Shown in pieces: positions 40,627 through 51,393 of a stretch of DNA of 64,000 bases. The notes beneath the pieces are model-generated. The model did not search any database. It saw only the letters and a list, made by a program, of their open reading frames with translations, and had not been told where the DNA came from. The stretch is from Aliihoeflea sp. 2WW. GTDB taxonomy: Bacteria; Pseudomonadota; Alphaproteobacteria; Rhizobiales; Rhizobiaceae. Both the position numbers and the translations under genes were made by a program. Location: positions 59,558 to 123,557 of the forward strand of contig NZ_AYOD01000044.1 in the NCBI RefSeq assembly GCF_000497755.1, given 5' to 3'. Positions within the stretch are counted from its first letter, which is position 1. Each line of letters begins with the position of its first letter.

Positions 40627-41600
40627 ATGCAACCTGTCCTTTCCGTCAAGAACCTGACCGTCCAGTTTCCCACGCGCCGTGGCATCCTGACGGCGGTCGA
40701 CAACATCTCCTTCGACATCATGCCGGGCGAAGTGCTCGGCATGGTGGGCGAATCCGGCGCCGGCAAATCGATGACCGGTTCGGCCGTCATCGGCCTGATC
40801 GATCCGCCCGGCCGTATCTCGAGCGGCGAGATTTTGCTGCAGGGCGAGCGCATCGACAATCTGAGCCCTGACCAGATGCGGCGCTATCGCGGCAAGCGCA
40901 TCGGCATGGTCTTCCAGGACCCGCTGACATCGCTCAACCCGCTCTACACGGTCGCCGAGCAGCTCATCGAGACGATCCGCACGCACATGCCCCTGTCCGA
41001 GGCCGACGCGCGCAAACGGGCGATCAAACTCCTCGACGATGTCGGCATTCCGGCCGCCGACCGGCGCATCGACGACTATCCGCATCAGTTCTCCGGGGGC
41101 ATGCGCCAGCGCGTCGTGATCGCGCTCGCGCTTTGCGCGGACCCGGCGCTGGTCATCGCCGACGAACCGACCACCGCGCTCGACGTTTCGGTGCAGGCGC
41201 AGATCATCGATGTGATGAAGAACATGTGCGCCGAATATGGCGCGGCGATCATGCTGATCACCCACGACATGGGCGTCATCGCCGAGACGGCCGATCGCGT
41301 GGCGGTCATGTATGCCGGCCGCATCGCCGAGATCGGGCCGGTGCGCGACGTTATCACAGATGCCAAGCACCCTTATACGGCCGGCCTGATGGGCTCGATC
41401 CCGACGCTCGCCACCAACTCCGACCGCCTGACGCAGATCCCAGGTTCCATGCCGCGCCTGTCGGCGATCCCGAAAGGCTGCGCCTTCAACCCACGCTGCC
41501 CGCATGCCTTCGACCGCTGCTTCGTCGAGCGTCCCGAGCCGATCGTCTCGGGCACCCGCCGCGTCGCCTGCTGGCTGCATGCGCCCGAGGAGCAAGCCGC

Positions 41601-41604
<4 letters not shown>
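40627..41604 (+). CDS. ABC importer ATPase (DppD type)
   Basis: 325 residues. Walker A GESGAGKS, signature FSGGMRQRV, Walker B LVIADEPTTALD and the H-loop ITHDMG are intact. The C-terminal oligopeptide-transporter region holds the CAFNPRCPHAFDRC cysteine motif. It starts four bases after the permease stop and overlaps the next gene by ATGA. Confidence 0.94.
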
Positions 41605-42602
<998 letters not shown>

Positions 42603-42679
42603 CACAACGTTTAGATGCAATGAAAAGATGAAGAGTGGCGCCATCGGCGCCCTCTTCCAAGAACAAGAGGGAGGACGAG

Positions 42680-43231
42680 ATGAAGCAGGGTTGGCAAGAC
42701 GATGTCCTGTCTTTCTGGTTCGGCGAATTGACCGCCGAAGACTGGTACACCGGCAAGAGCGACGTAGACGACAATATCCGTTCGCGCTTTGCCGAACTCT
42801 ACGAACAATTGAAGACCGGGCTCGACCCGGACAAGGTCGACGACCAGCGCACCGCACTCGCCGCGGTCATCGTGCTCGACCAGTTTCCGCGCAACATGTT
42901 CCGCGGTCAGCCCGCAGCCTTCGGCACGGACAATCTGGCCATCGAGATCGCGCGCAACGCGACCGAGAAACGGCTCGACCACGGGCTTACCAACACCGAG
43001 AAGCAGTTTCTCTACATGCCGTTCATGCATTCGGAGATTTCGGCCGACCAGGAGCGCTGCGTCGATCTCTTCCGTTCACTCGACAACGAGGACGGCCTGA
43101 AATACGCGATCGAGCATCGCGACATCATTCAGGAATTCGGTCGGTTCCCGCATCGAAACAAGGCGCTCGGGCGCCAGACGACGGATGCGGAACGCAAGTT
43201 CATGGAAGGGCATGCCGGATACGGCCAGTGA
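42680..43231 (+). CDS. DUF924-family protein
   Basis: 183 residues. It opens DDVLSFWFGELTAEDWY and contains VIVLDQFPRNMFRG and FLYMPFMHSE, the signatures of DUF924, a helical TPR-like family of unknown biochemical function. Start 42680 follows GGGAGGACGAG. A weak hairpin lies 28 bases after the stop (43259-43285). Confidence 0.9.
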   Translation: MKQGWQDDVLSFWFGELTAEDWYTGKSDVDDNIRSRFAELYEQLKTGLDPDKVDDQRTALAAVIVLDQFPRNMFRGQPAAFGTDNLAIEIARNATEKRLDHGLTNTEKQFLYMPFMHSEISADQERCVDLFRSLDNEDGLKYAIEHRDIIQEFGRFPHRNKALGRQTTDAERKFMEGHAGYGQ

Positions 43232-43258
43232 CGGCCGATTCCTGTCAGTTGAGCATTC

Positions 43259-43285
43259 CGCTGCGGCACGGCTTGCACCGCAGCG
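43259..43285. terminator. Possible terminator hairpin after the DUF924 gene
   Basis: Stem CGCTGCGG/CCGCAGCG with an 11-base loop, followed by AATTGT rather than a U-run. Kept only as a candidate. Confidence 0.4.
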
Positions 43286-43427
43286 AATTGTGGCCCTAGA
43301 TTGGCGCGAGCAACAAATTCCAGGATGCAGGCGGGCATCCGGTGCTGGGTGAGCGGGCAAATCAAGAATCCGGCCGCGTCAGTCGACCGATCCCGCCTCC
43401 ATGCGAAACATTCCCAGGGAGGACGAA

Positions 43428-45584
43428 TTGGCCAAAGCGACCGAAAAGACGAGCAAGGCTGCGAAGGACGACGCAAAGCCGGCAGCGAAGAAGCCAGCAG
43501 CCAAGAAGGCGCCGGCCGTAAAGGCGGCCGCAGCCGCAAAGCCCGCTGCCGCCAAGACGAGCACTGCCGCCAAGCCGAAATCTGCGCCGGCAAAGACTGC
43601 TGCAAAGAAGCCGGCCGCAAAGCCAGCGGCAGCCGCAGCCGCCACACCCGTCGATGCACCGGCGGCTGCGCCCGCACCCGCAAAGTCTGCCGCCGCCAAG
43701 GTCTCCACCCCGAAGACCACTGCGAAACCAGCCGCGAAGAAGCCTGCGGCCAAGGCCGCAAAGCCCACTGCAGAAAAGGCAGCGGAAGCACCGGCTGCTT
43801 CGAAGCCGGCGGCTTCCAAGGCCAAAGCGTCCACCGCCAAGCCCAAGCCGGCTGCCGCCACGGCAACGAAGGCTGAGCCTGCCGCTGCCCCGGCAGCGGT
43901 GGCCAAGCAGTCGGCGGCAAAGGCCGACAAGCCCTGGCTCGCCAATTATCCGAACGGCGTTCCGGCCGAAATCGCACCGCTCGAATATCAGTCGCTCGGC
44001 GATCTGATGGTCGATTCCTGCCGCAAATACGGCTCGAAGCCGGCCTTCACTTGCATGGGCAAGTCGATCACCTTCACCGAGCTCGAGAAGCAGTCGGCAG
44101 CGTTTGCCGCCTATCTGCAGGGCAAGGGCCTGTCGAAGGGCGCGCGCGTCGCCATCATGATGCCGAACGTGCTGCAATACCCGATCGCGATGATGGCGGT
44201 GCTGCGGGCAGGCTATACGGTCGTCAACGTCAACCCGCTCTACACGCCCCGCGAACTCGAGCATCAGCTCAACGATTCGGGCGCCGAAGCTATCGTCATC
44301 CTGGAGAACTTCGCGGCCACCTTGCAGCAGGTGATCGGCCGCACCAAGGTGAAGCACGTCGTCGTCGCGGCGATGGGCGACCGGCTCGGGCTCAAGGGCA
44401 TCGTCGTCAATCTCGTCGTGCGCCGCGTCAAGAAGATGGTGCCGAACTGGTCGCTTCCGGGTCACGTGCCGTTCAACGATGCGCTGAAGGAAGGCGCCAA
44501 GAAGACGTTCCGCAAGATCGATGTCGGCCAGGACGACGTCGCGTTCCTGCAATATACGGGCGGGACGACGGGCGTTTCGAAGGGCGCGACGCTGCTTCAT
44601 CGCAACGTGCTCGCCAACGTCGCGCAGAACGCATTGTGGGTGGAGGCTGCCTATTCCAAGAAGCCGAAGCCGAAGGACGTCGTCTATATCTGCGCGCTGC
44701 CGCTCTACCATATCTACGCGCTGACCGTGAACGCGCTGATGGGGATGCAGCAGGGTGCGCAGAACATCCTGATCCCCAATCCGCGCGACATTCCGGCCTT
44801 CGTCAAGGAACTGCAGAAGACCCCGTTCCACGTCTTCCCGGGCCTCAACACGCTGTTCAACGCGCTCCTCAACAATGCCGACTTCCAGAAGCTCGACTTC
44901 AAGCCGCTGATCCTGACCTTCGGCGGCGGCATGGCGGTGCAGAAGCCCGTCGCCGACCGCTGGCAGAAGCTTACCGGCATCGTCATCGCCGAGGGCTACG
45001 GCCTGTCGGAGACGGCACCGGTCGCGACCGCCAACCGCTTCGACGCGGACGAGTTCTCGGGCACGATCGGCATGCCGATCCCGTCGACCGAAATCGTCAT
45101 CCGCGACGAGGACGGCAAGGACGTGTCGTCCGGCGAGGTCGGCGAAATCTGCATTCGCGGGCCGCAGGTCATGGCAGGCTACTGGAACCGGGCCGACGAG
45201 ACCCGAAAGGTCATGACCGATGACGGCTTCTTCAAGTCGGGCGACATGGGCTTCATCGACGAGCGTGGCTTCGTCAAGATCGTCGACCGCAAGAAAGACA
45301 TGATCCTCGTCTCCGGCTTCAACGTCTATCCGAACGAGCTGGAAGAGGTCGTCGCCGAGCATCCGGGCGTTCTCGAGGTCGCCGCGGTCGGCGTGCCGGA
45401 CGAGCATTCAGGCGAGGTGCCGAAGCTCTTCGTCGTCAAGAAGGACGAGAAGCTGACCGAGCAGGAAATCATCGATTTCACGCGCGACAAGCTCACCGGT
45501 TACAAGCGCCCGCGCCATGTCGAATTCCGCAAGGAACTGCCTAAGACGAATGTCGGCAAGATCCTGCGGCGCGAGTTGCGATAG
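43428..45584 (+). CDS. fadD: Long-chain fatty acid-CoA ligase with histone-H1-like N-terminal tail
   Basis: 718 residues. Residues 1 to about 166 are a Lys/Ala/Pro tail of PAAKKPAAK-type repeats, as in histone H1-like and AlgP proteins. From DKPWLANYPNG on it is a complete FadD: P-loop YTGGTTGVSKGATLLH, ALPLYHIYAL, EGYGLSETAP, GFFKSGDMGF, VSGFNVYPNELE and the C-terminal Lys in KTNVGKILRR. It activates fatty acids to acyl-CoA. TTG 43428 is chosen because GGGAGG lies just upstream; an ATG at 43401 lacks a site. The tail is unusual for FadD (typically about 560 residues). Its GC content and codon use look like the rest, so it is translated in the correct frame. Confidence 0.92.
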   Translation: MAKATEKTSKAAKDDAKPAAKKPAAKKAPAVKAAAAAKPAAAKTSTAAKPKSAPAKTAAKKPAAKPAAAAAATPVDAPAAAPAPAKSAAAKVSTPKTTAKPAAKKPAAKAAKPTAEKAAEAPAASKPAASKAKASTAKPKPAAATATKAEPAAAPAAVAKQSAAKADKPWLANYPNGVPAEIAPLEYQSLGDLMVDSCRKYGSKPAFTCMGKSITFTELEKQSAAFAAYLQGKGLSKGARVAIMMPNVLQYPIAMMAVLRAGYTVVNVNPLYTPRELEHQLNDSGAEAIVILENFAATLQQVIGRTKVKHVVVAAMGDRLGLKGIVVNLVVRRVKKMVPNWSLPGHVPFNDALKEGAKKTFRKIDVGQDDVAFLQYTGGTTGVSKGATLLHRNVLANVAQNALWVEAAYSKKPKPKDVVYICALPLYHIYALTVNALMGMQQGAQNILIPNPRDIPAFVKELQKTPFHVFPGLNTLFNALLNNADFQKLDFKPLILTFGGGMAVQKPVADRWQKLTGIVIAEGYGLSETAPVATANRFDADEFSGTIGMPIPSTEIVIRDEDGKDVSSGEVGEICIRGPQVMAGYWNRADETRKVMTDDGFFKSGDMGFIDERGFVKIVDRKKDMILVSGFNVYPNELEEVVAEHPGVLEVAAVGVPDEHSGEVPKLFVVKKDEKLTEQEIIDFTRDKLTGYKRPRHVEFRKELPKTNVGKILRRELR

Positions 45585-45590
45585 AAATCG

Positions 45591-45615
45591 AAAGGCCCGC
45601 TTCGGCGGGCCTTTT
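45591..45615 (+). terminator. Terminator of fadD
   Basis: Stem AAAGGCCCGC/GCGGGCCTTT on the stable TTCG loop, then TTT. It lies seven bases past the stop and also serves the convergent phosphatase gene. Confidence 0.9.
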
Positions 45616-45625
45616 TCGTTAGGCC

Positions 45626-46330
45626 TTACCGGCCGTTCAAATATCCCGGCAGCTCCGCAATGGACCCGAGCACCACATGCGCTAGCGGCTCCAGCGTCGC
45701 GCGGGTGCCGGTCCCGCTGAGGACGGCGACGCGCAGGCCGGCGCCAGCGGCCCTGCCCGTCTCCATGTCGTGGTTGTTGTCGCCGACCATTGCGATTTCG
45801 GACGGCTTCAGGCCGGCCATGTCGGCGAAGGCGACGATGACGTCGGGCGCGGGCTTGGGGTTGGCCACGGCGTCATAGCCGTATGCAGCCTCGAACAATT
45901 GCGAGACGCCGAGCGTCGCCAGCGTGCGCTCCGCGCCTTGCGTCGAATCGTTGGTTGCGACGGCGAGGCGGAAGCCGCGCGCGTGCAGTGCGGACAACGC
46001 GTCGATGATGCCGGGCAGCGCGACGGCGCGGGCGGCGCCCTCGATGGCCGTGACCGTGTCGAAATGGGCAACGTGCTCGCGGCGTTCCGTGGCGCTCGCC
46101 TGCGGATACCAGCAATCGACGATCTCGGCATTGGTGCCTGCCGCGAAGACCGAATCGGCACGAAATTGTCCCGCAGCGAAGTCGTAACCGGCGCGCTCCA
46201 TCAGGAGGTTTGCCCCGGCGCGGTCGCCGCCGGCAGCTTCGAGCGCCAGATGGTCGCCGACCGAGAACCAGGTCGCGTTGAAGTCGACCAGGGTGCCGTC
46301 CTTGTCGAACAGGATTGCCTTGATCGCCAT
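45626..46330 (-). CDS. HAD-family hydrolase (phosphoglycolate phosphatase-like)
   Basis: 234 residues. HAD motif I FDKDGTLVDF, motif II VATNDS, the Lys in NPKPAPDV and motif IV MVGDNNHDM are in order. The cap is of the Gph type. The first Asp of motif I is the nucleophile. It is coupled to pgi by a TGATG overlap, which suggests a sugar-phosphate substrate, but none is proven. Confidence 0.88.
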   Translation of the reverse strand: MAIKAILFDKDGTLVDFNATWFSVGDHLALEAAGGDRAGANLLMERAGYDFAAGQFRADSVFAAGTNAEIVDCWYPQASATERREHVAHFDTVTAIEGAARAVALPGIIDALSALHARGFRLAVATNDSTQGAERTLATLGVSQLFEAAYGYDAVANPKPAPDVIVAFADMAGLKPSEIAMVGDNNHDMETGRAAGAGLRVAVLSGTGTRATLEPLAHVVLGSIAELPGYLNGR

Positions 46331-47952
46331 CACGCGTTTCCACGCAGCGCATGAATGCGAGCGACGAGGCCGGCCGTCGAGCCGTCGCGGCCCGCCGTCC
46401 CTTCCTTGCCCTCGACGATGGGAAGGAGGCCGGTCGCGAGTTCCTTGCCGAGTTCGACGCCCCACTGGTCGAATGCGTTGATTTCGAAAAGCTGCGCCTC
46501 GACGAAGACCCGGTGCTCGTAGAGCGCGATCAGCCGGCCGAGCGTGAGGGGGTCGAGGGTGCGATAGAGGATCGTCATGGAGGGCCGATTGCCCGTGAAA
46601 ACGCGGTGCGGGGCGATCTTTTCGACTTCGGCTGCGTCCATGCCCTTGGCGAGCATCTGCGCGCGCGCTTCCTCCAACGTGCGCCCCTTCATCAGCGCCT
46701 CGGCCTGCGCGAGGCAGTTTGCGAGCAGGAGATCGTGCTGGTGCTTCAACTCAAGCTCGTGGCCCTCGGCGGCGACGAGGAACTCGACCGGCACGATATC
46801 CGTGCCCTGGTGGAGAAGCTGGAAGAATGCGTGCTGTCCGTTTGTGCCGGGCTCGCCCCAGACGACCGGCCCGGTCGGCGTCGCGACGGGCGCGCCGTCG
46901 ACGGTCACGCCCTTCCCGTTCGATTCCATGTCGAGCTGCTGCAGGTAGGCCGGGAGGCGCGCGAGGCGCTGGTCATAGGGGATGATCGCGCGCGAAGGAT
47001 AGCGGCAGGCGACGCGGTGGAACCAGCCGATCAGGCCGAGCATTACCGGCAGGTTTTGCGCCAGCGGCGCTTCTGCGAAATGACGGTCGATGGAATGCGC
47101 GCCGGCGAGCATTCGACGGAAATCGTCCGGGCCAACGGCAAACATGACAGGCAGACCGATGGCCGACCAGAGCGAATATCGCCCGCCGACCCAGTCCCAG
47201 AAGCCGAAGATGCGGTCTTCGCGAATGCCGAACGCGCCGACCTTGTCGAGCGCGGTCGAGACGGCGGCGAAGTGGTCGGCGACGGCCGCCTCGCCCAGCG
47301 CGTCGGCGATCCAGCGTTTCGCGGTCTCGGCATTCGTCATCGTCTCGATGGTCGTGAAGGTCTTCGAGGCGACGATGAAGAAGGTCGTCTTCGGATCGAG
47401 GCCCTTCAGCGTGTCGGCGATATGCGCGCCATCGACATTGGAGACGAAGTGAAGTCGCGGTCCGTCATGGTACGGCGCGAGCGCGAGCGTCGCCATGGCC
47501 GGGCCGAGATCGGAGCCGCCGATGCCGATATTGACGACGTCGGTGATGGCGCCGGCGCGCAGTTCGTCCGCGAAGGCGGCCATCGCATCCAGCACGCGGT
47601 GGATGCCGGGCACGACATCCTCGCCGTCGACGACCAGCGAGGCTTCGCGCGGCAGGCGGAGCGCGGTGTGGAGGACCGCGCGCCCTTCGGTGATGTTGAT
47701 CGGCTCGCCGGAAAGCATCGCGTCGCGCCGTGCTTCAAGATTTGCCGCCTCGGCGAGCGCGACCAGAAGGTCGACCGTCTGCGCGTCCACCGCGCATTTG
47801 GAATAGTCCAGCAGCAGGTCGTCCAGCGTCAGCGAAAACACATCGAAGCGACCCGGATCGGCGGCGAACAGGACCCGCATGTCGACCGGCGCGCGGGCTC
47901 CCTGATGCGCGATGATCTCGGTGCGGGCGGCTTCGAGCGTGGAGTTTGGCAA
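46330..47952 (-). CDS. pgi: Glucose-6-phosphate isomerase
   Basis: 540 residues. Interconverts glucose-6-phosphate and fructose-6-phosphate. [51 protein letters not shown] and [11 protein letters not shown] are the family signatures. A TTG start at 47952 gives a normal N-terminal length ahead of LFAADPGRF; the next in-frame ATG is 24 codons in. The ribosome site is weak. It is divergent from the MocR gene and co-transcribed with the phosphatase. Confidence 0.93.
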   Translation of the reverse strand: MPNSTLEAARTEIIAHQGARAPVDMRVLFAADPGRFDVFSLTLDDLLLDYSKCAVDAQTVDLLVALAEAANLEARRDAMLSGEPINITEGRAVLHTALRLPREASLVVDGEDVVPGIHRVLDAMAAFADELRAGAITDVVNIGIGGSDLGPAMATLALAPYHDGPRLHFVSNVDGAHIADTLKGLDPKTTFFIVASKTFTTIETMTNAETAKRWIADALGEAAVADHFAAVSTALDKVGAFGIREDRIFGFWDWVGGRYSLWSAIGLPVMFAVGPDDFRRMLAGAHSIDRHFAEAPLAQNLPVMLGLIGWFHRVACRYPSRAIIPYDQRLARLPAYLQQLDMESNGKGVTVDGAPVATPTGPVVWGEPGTNGQHAFFQLLHQGTDIVPVEFLVAAEGHELELKHQHDLLLANCLAQAEALMKGRTLEEARAQMLAKGMDAAEVEKIAPHRVFTGNRPSMTILYRTLDPLTLGRLIALYEHRVFVEAQLFEINAFDQWGVELGKELATGLLPIVEGKEGTAGRDGSTAGLVARIHALRGNA

Positions 47953-48031
47953 GCTGGCAACTTTCGGTCTGACGGGGTCGCGAAGGTTAATCAGCGCCCG
48001 CTCACGAGCGCAAGGGCAGCCCTTGCGTCAA

Positions 48032-48114
48032 GGACCAATCACTTTTGCACACTGGATGGATCAATAAATATCATTGGCGCAACCAATTGGACCAGACTTG
48101 ATCCCGTTGGACCA
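48032..48114 (+). promoter_or_regulatory. GGACCA boxes upstream of the MocR gene
   Basis: Three direct GGACCA boxes: AAGGACCAAT (at 48032), TTGGACCAGA (48087-48094 core) and TTGGACCACA (48107-48114 core). The last two are exactly 20 bases apart, two helical turns. MocR/GntR regulators are known to bind direct repeats in their own promoters. The same box, inverted, lies before the MttB-like gene. Confidence 0.6.
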
Positions 48115-48150
48115 CAGGCATAGGCTGGTTCGCATGTGAAGGATATCGCC

Positions 48151-49644
48151 ATGGCTGCTCGCACTGATCCCGCTATCTGGTCCGGACTGTTCCGCATCTC
48201 GCCCGAATCGGGCCAGACGCTGCAGGCGCAAATCCGCCAGGCGATCGTCGCCGCCATTCTCGACCGCCAGATCGCGGCCTCCATGCCCCTGCCCTCCTGC
48301 CGGGTGCTGGCGGAGAAGCTGGGCGTGGCGCGCGGCACCGTCGTCCTCGCCTTCCAGCAGCTCGTCGACCAAGGCTTCCTGATCGCCAAGGAGCGGCGCG
48401 GCCATTTCGTCAATCCGGAAATGCTGACCTTGCCGGCGCGTGCGCCCGGCGCGATCCGCAAGAGCGACCCGACGCTCGACTGGAAGAGCCGGCGCAAGGT
48501 CGCCGCCTCCGAAATGCCCGAGCCGTCGAAGCAGGAAAACTGGATCAGGGCCTCCTACCCCTTCGTCTACGGGCAGTTCGATCCGGGCCTGTTTCCAACC
48601 GCCGAATGGCGCGAGTGCAACCGCATGGCGCTGGCGGTGCTCGAAATCCGCAACTGGGCGTCGGACATGGTGGACCGCGACGATCCGCTGTTGATCGAGC
48701 AGATCCAGGCGCGGCTCCTGCCCCGGCGCGGCATCTTCGCCAATCCGGACGAGATCATCGTCACGCTCGGCGCGCAGCACGCGCTTTACATGCTGGCGAC
48801 GCTGCTAATGGGCCGCGGCACCAAGGTCGCCATGGAAAATCCCGGCTACCCCGATGCGCGCTCGATCTTTCGGCTCTCCGGCGCCGATGTCGTGCCGGTG
48901 CCGGTCGATCGCGAGGGCATCGATCCCGACGCCATTCCCGACGATTGCGGCTTCGCTTTCGTCACGCCGAGCCACCAGTGCCCGACCATGGTGTCGCTCT
49001 CCGAGGAGCGGCGGCAGAAGCTGATCGCCGACGCGCAGAAGCACGACCGCATCATCATCGAGGACGGCTATGACAGCCAGCTCGTCGACGACGCACCGCA
49101 GCAGGCGCTGCGCGGGATCGATCGCTCCGGCCGCGTTATCTATGTCGGCTCGATGTCGAAGACGCTCGCGCCGGGCCTGCGGCTCGGCTACATCGTCGCC
49201 TCGGCCGAGCTGATCGCCGAATTGCGCGCGCTGCGCCGCTTCATGCTGCGTCACCCGCCGGCCAACAACCAGCGCGCCGTCGCGCTGTTCCTCTCGCTCG
49301 GCCATCACGAAGCGTTGGTGCGCCGGCTGTCGACCGCCTTCCAGGAACGGCGCGAGCGGCTGATCGGCGCGGTGTCGTCCTACCTGCCCGAATGGCGCAT
49401 CACCGATACGCCGGGCGGCACCTCGCTCTGGCTCGAAGGCCCGCACGGGACCAGCGGCAAGGCGCTGGCCGAACTCGCCGCCTCGCGCAGCGTGCTGATC
49501 GAGCCAGGCGCACGCTTCTTCGACCAGCCGGAGAAGAATGGCCGCTTCGTGCGGCTCGGCATCTCGTCGATCGCGCTCCAGCACATCGAGCCGGGCATCC
49601 GGGAACTCGCGACCGCGGCAGGGCGGCGACCGGCCGCCGCCTGA
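48151..49644 (+). CDS. MocR-family regulator (GntR HTH fused to PLP aminotransferase fold)
   Basis: 497 residues. The N-terminal GntR winged helix (about 15-85, CRVLAEKLGVARGTVVLAFQ) is joined to an aminotransferase type I domain. The PLP Lys is K337 in GSMSKTLAPG, and ENPGYPDARS, EDGYDSQL and RLG are also present. MocR proteins use PLP or an amine adduct as effector, usually to control amine or amino acid genes next door. ATG 48151 follows AAGGAT; a GTG at 48136 is possible. It lies directly before an MttB-like gene on the same strand. Confidence 0.92.
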   Translation: MAARTDPAIWSGLFRISPESGQTLQAQIRQAIVAAILDRQIAASMPLPSCRVLAEKLGVARGTVVLAFQQLVDQGFLIAKERRGHFVNPEMLTLPARAPGAIRKSDPTLDWKSRRKVAASEMPEPSKQENWIRASYPFVYGQFDPGLFPTAEWRECNRMALAVLEIRNWASDMVDRDDPLLIEQIQARLLPRRGIFANPDEIIVTLGAQHALYMLATLLMGRGTKVAMENPGYPDARSIFRLSGADVVPVPVDREGIDPDAIPDDCGFAFVTPSHQCPTMVSLSEERRQKLIADAQKHDRIIIEDGYDSQLVDDAPQQALRGIDRSGRVIYVGSMSKTLAPGLRLGYIVASAELIAELRALRRFMLRHPPANNQRAVALFLSLGHHEALVRRLSTAFQERRERLIGAVSSYLPEWRITDTPGGTSLWLEGPHGTSGKALAELAASRSVLIEPGARFFDQPEKNGRFVRLGISSIALQHIEPGIRELATAAGRRPAAA

Positions 49645-49651
49645 GCCGAAT

Positions 49652-49683
49652 TTGGTCCATCGGGCAAAATCCCGGTGGACTAA
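49652..49683 (+). promoter_or_regulatory. Inverted GGACCA-type boxes upstream of the MttB-like gene
   Basis: TTGGTCCA (49652-49659) and TGGACTAA (49676-49683) form an inverted repeat with one mismatch, 16 bases apart. They are the same box seen three times before the MocR gene. The site is 60 bases before the MttB-like start, suitable for MocR control. Confidence 0.55.
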
Positions 49684-49742
49684 CCGACCAGTAATTTCGG
49701 ACGCATAGTTGAGCCACCTTTTTCGCTTGGGTGGAGCGTCAG

Positions 49743-51320
49743 ATGTCGGTCGTTCTCGAAGATCACGAAGCCCAAAGGTCGCGACGCTCGGGCGGGCGCG
49801 AAGCGCGGCGGGCCATCCGCGCAGCCCCGCTCGCCGAGGACATCCGCCCCGTCCGCGCGGGGCTCGAAGGCGGGCGCTACAGGCCGCTCGACCGCGCCGA
49901 TCTCGACCGTATTCATGAAGCGGTGCTGACCGTGCTTGAAACGGTCGGCTTTGCCAATGCGATCCCGTCCTGCCTCGAGGCGCTGACCCGCGCCGGAGCA
50001 AGCTACGGCCCCGACAAGCGTATCCGGTTCCCAAGGCGTCTGGTGCTCGAGACCATCCGAAATGCCGCGCGCGGGTTCACGCTGCACGGGCAGGAGCCGC
50101 AGCACGATCTGGTGCTCCAAGGCACCCGCGTCCACTACGGCACGGCCGGCGCGGCGGTGCATGTCGTCGACGTGGAAAAGCGCGAATACCGCGAGTCGCT
50201 GCTGCAGGATATCTACGACGCGGCACGCATCGTCGACCGGATGGACAACATCCATTTCTTCCAGCGCCCGATGGTGCCGCGCGACATTCCCGATCCGTTC
50301 GAGATGGATTTGAACACGCTTTATGCCTGCGTGACCGGGACCACCAAGCATGTCGGGACGTCCTTCACCACAGCGGACAACGTGCGCCCCGCGCTCGACA
50401 TGCTCTACGCGATCGCCGGCGGCGAGGAGAAGTTTCGCGCGCGGCCCTTCGTGTCGAACTCCAATTGCTTCGTCGTGCCGCCGATGAAGTTCGCCGAAGA
50501 CGCGTGTGGCGTGCTTGAGGAATGCGTCAAGGGCGGCATCCCGATTCTGCTTCTCTCCGCCGGGCAAGCTGGCGCCACCGCGCCAGCGGCGATTGCGGGG
50601 GCGGTCGTTCAGGCGGTGGCGGAGGTGCTGGCCGGACTCGTCTATGTCAACGCACTGAAGCCCGGCCATCCGGCGATCTTCGGCACGTGGCCCTTCGTCT
50701 CCGACCTGCGCACCGGCGCGATGTCGGGCGGCTCGGCCGAGCAAGCCCTATTGACCGCAGCCTGCGCGCAGATGGCGCAGTATTACGACCTGCCGGGCGG
50801 ATCGGCGGCCGGCATGGCGGACTCCAAGCTGCCGGACATCCAGTCCGGATTCGAAAAGGGCATCACCGACGTGATGGCGGGGCTGTCCGGCCTCAACCTC
50901 GTCTATGAGGCGGCCGGCATGCACGCCTCGCTGCTCGGCTTCTGCCTCGAAAGTCTGATCATCGACAACGATATGATCGGACAGTGCCTGCGCTGCGTGC
51001 GCGGCATCGACATGTCGGAGCCGTCCCTGTCGATCGACGCGATCAGCGATGTCTGCCTCAACGGACCCGGCCATTATCTTGGCCACAGCCAGACGCTGGA
51101 GCTGATGCAGCGCGAATATTTCTACCCCGCCATCGCCGACCGGTTCAGCCCGAAGAAATGGGCCGAGAAGGGCAAGCCCGACATTCTCCAGCGCGCCATC
51201 GCCGAAAAGAAGCGCATTCTGGCCACGCACTTCCCGCGCCATGTCTCGCGCGTGCTCGACGACAAGCTCCGCGCGCGGCATCCGGAAATTCGCCTGCCGC
51301 GCAGCGCGATGGGGCACTGA
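49743..51320 (+). CDS. MttB-superfamily methyltransferase, non-pyrrolysine
   Basis: 525 residues, in the trimethylamine methyltransferase family (COG5598). The TIM-barrel-like segments VHYGTAGAAVHVVDVE, VTGTTKHVGTSFT, SDLRTGAMSGGSAEQAL and the C-terminal FYPAIADRFSPKKWAEKG are typical. True MttB reads an in-frame amber codon as pyrrolysine. This gene has none, so it belongs with the non-Pyl members such as glycine betaine methyltransferase MtgB. They pass a methyl group from a quaternary amine to a corrinoid protein. No corrinoid protein gene is nearby. ATG 49743 follows GGAG; a GTG at 49731 is less likely. Confidence 0.88.
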   Translation: MSVVLEDHEAQRSRRSGGREARRAIRAAPLAEDIRPVRAGLEGGRYRPLDRADLDRIHEAVLTVLETVGFANAIPSCLEALTRAGASYGPDKRIRFPRRLVLETIRNAARGFTLHGQEPQHDLVLQGTRVHYGTAGAAVHVVDVEKREYRESLLQDIYDAARIVDRMDNIHFFQRPMVPRDIPDPFEMDLNTLYACVTGTTKHVGTSFTTADNVRPALDMLYAIAGGEEKFRARPFVSNSNCFVVPPMKFAEDACGVLEECVKGGIPILLLSAGQAGATAPAAIAGAVVQAVAEVLAGLVYVNALKPGHPAIFGTWPFVSDLRTGAMSGGSAEQALLTAACAQMAQYYDLPGGSAAGMADSKLPDIQSGFEKGITDVMAGLSGLNLVYEAAGMHASLLGFCLESLIIDNDMIGQCLRCVRGIDMSEPSLSIDAISDVCLNGPGHYLGHSQTLELMQREYFYPAIADRFSPKKWAEKGKPDILQRAIAEKKRILATHFPRHVSRVLDDKLRARHPEIRLPRSAMGH

Positions 51321-51393
51321 CCTTGGTGTAATGGACAAGACGGCGGCGCTGGGCTAGGCGTTGGCAAGAACAATCGAGGGAGGGATTTCTGCC

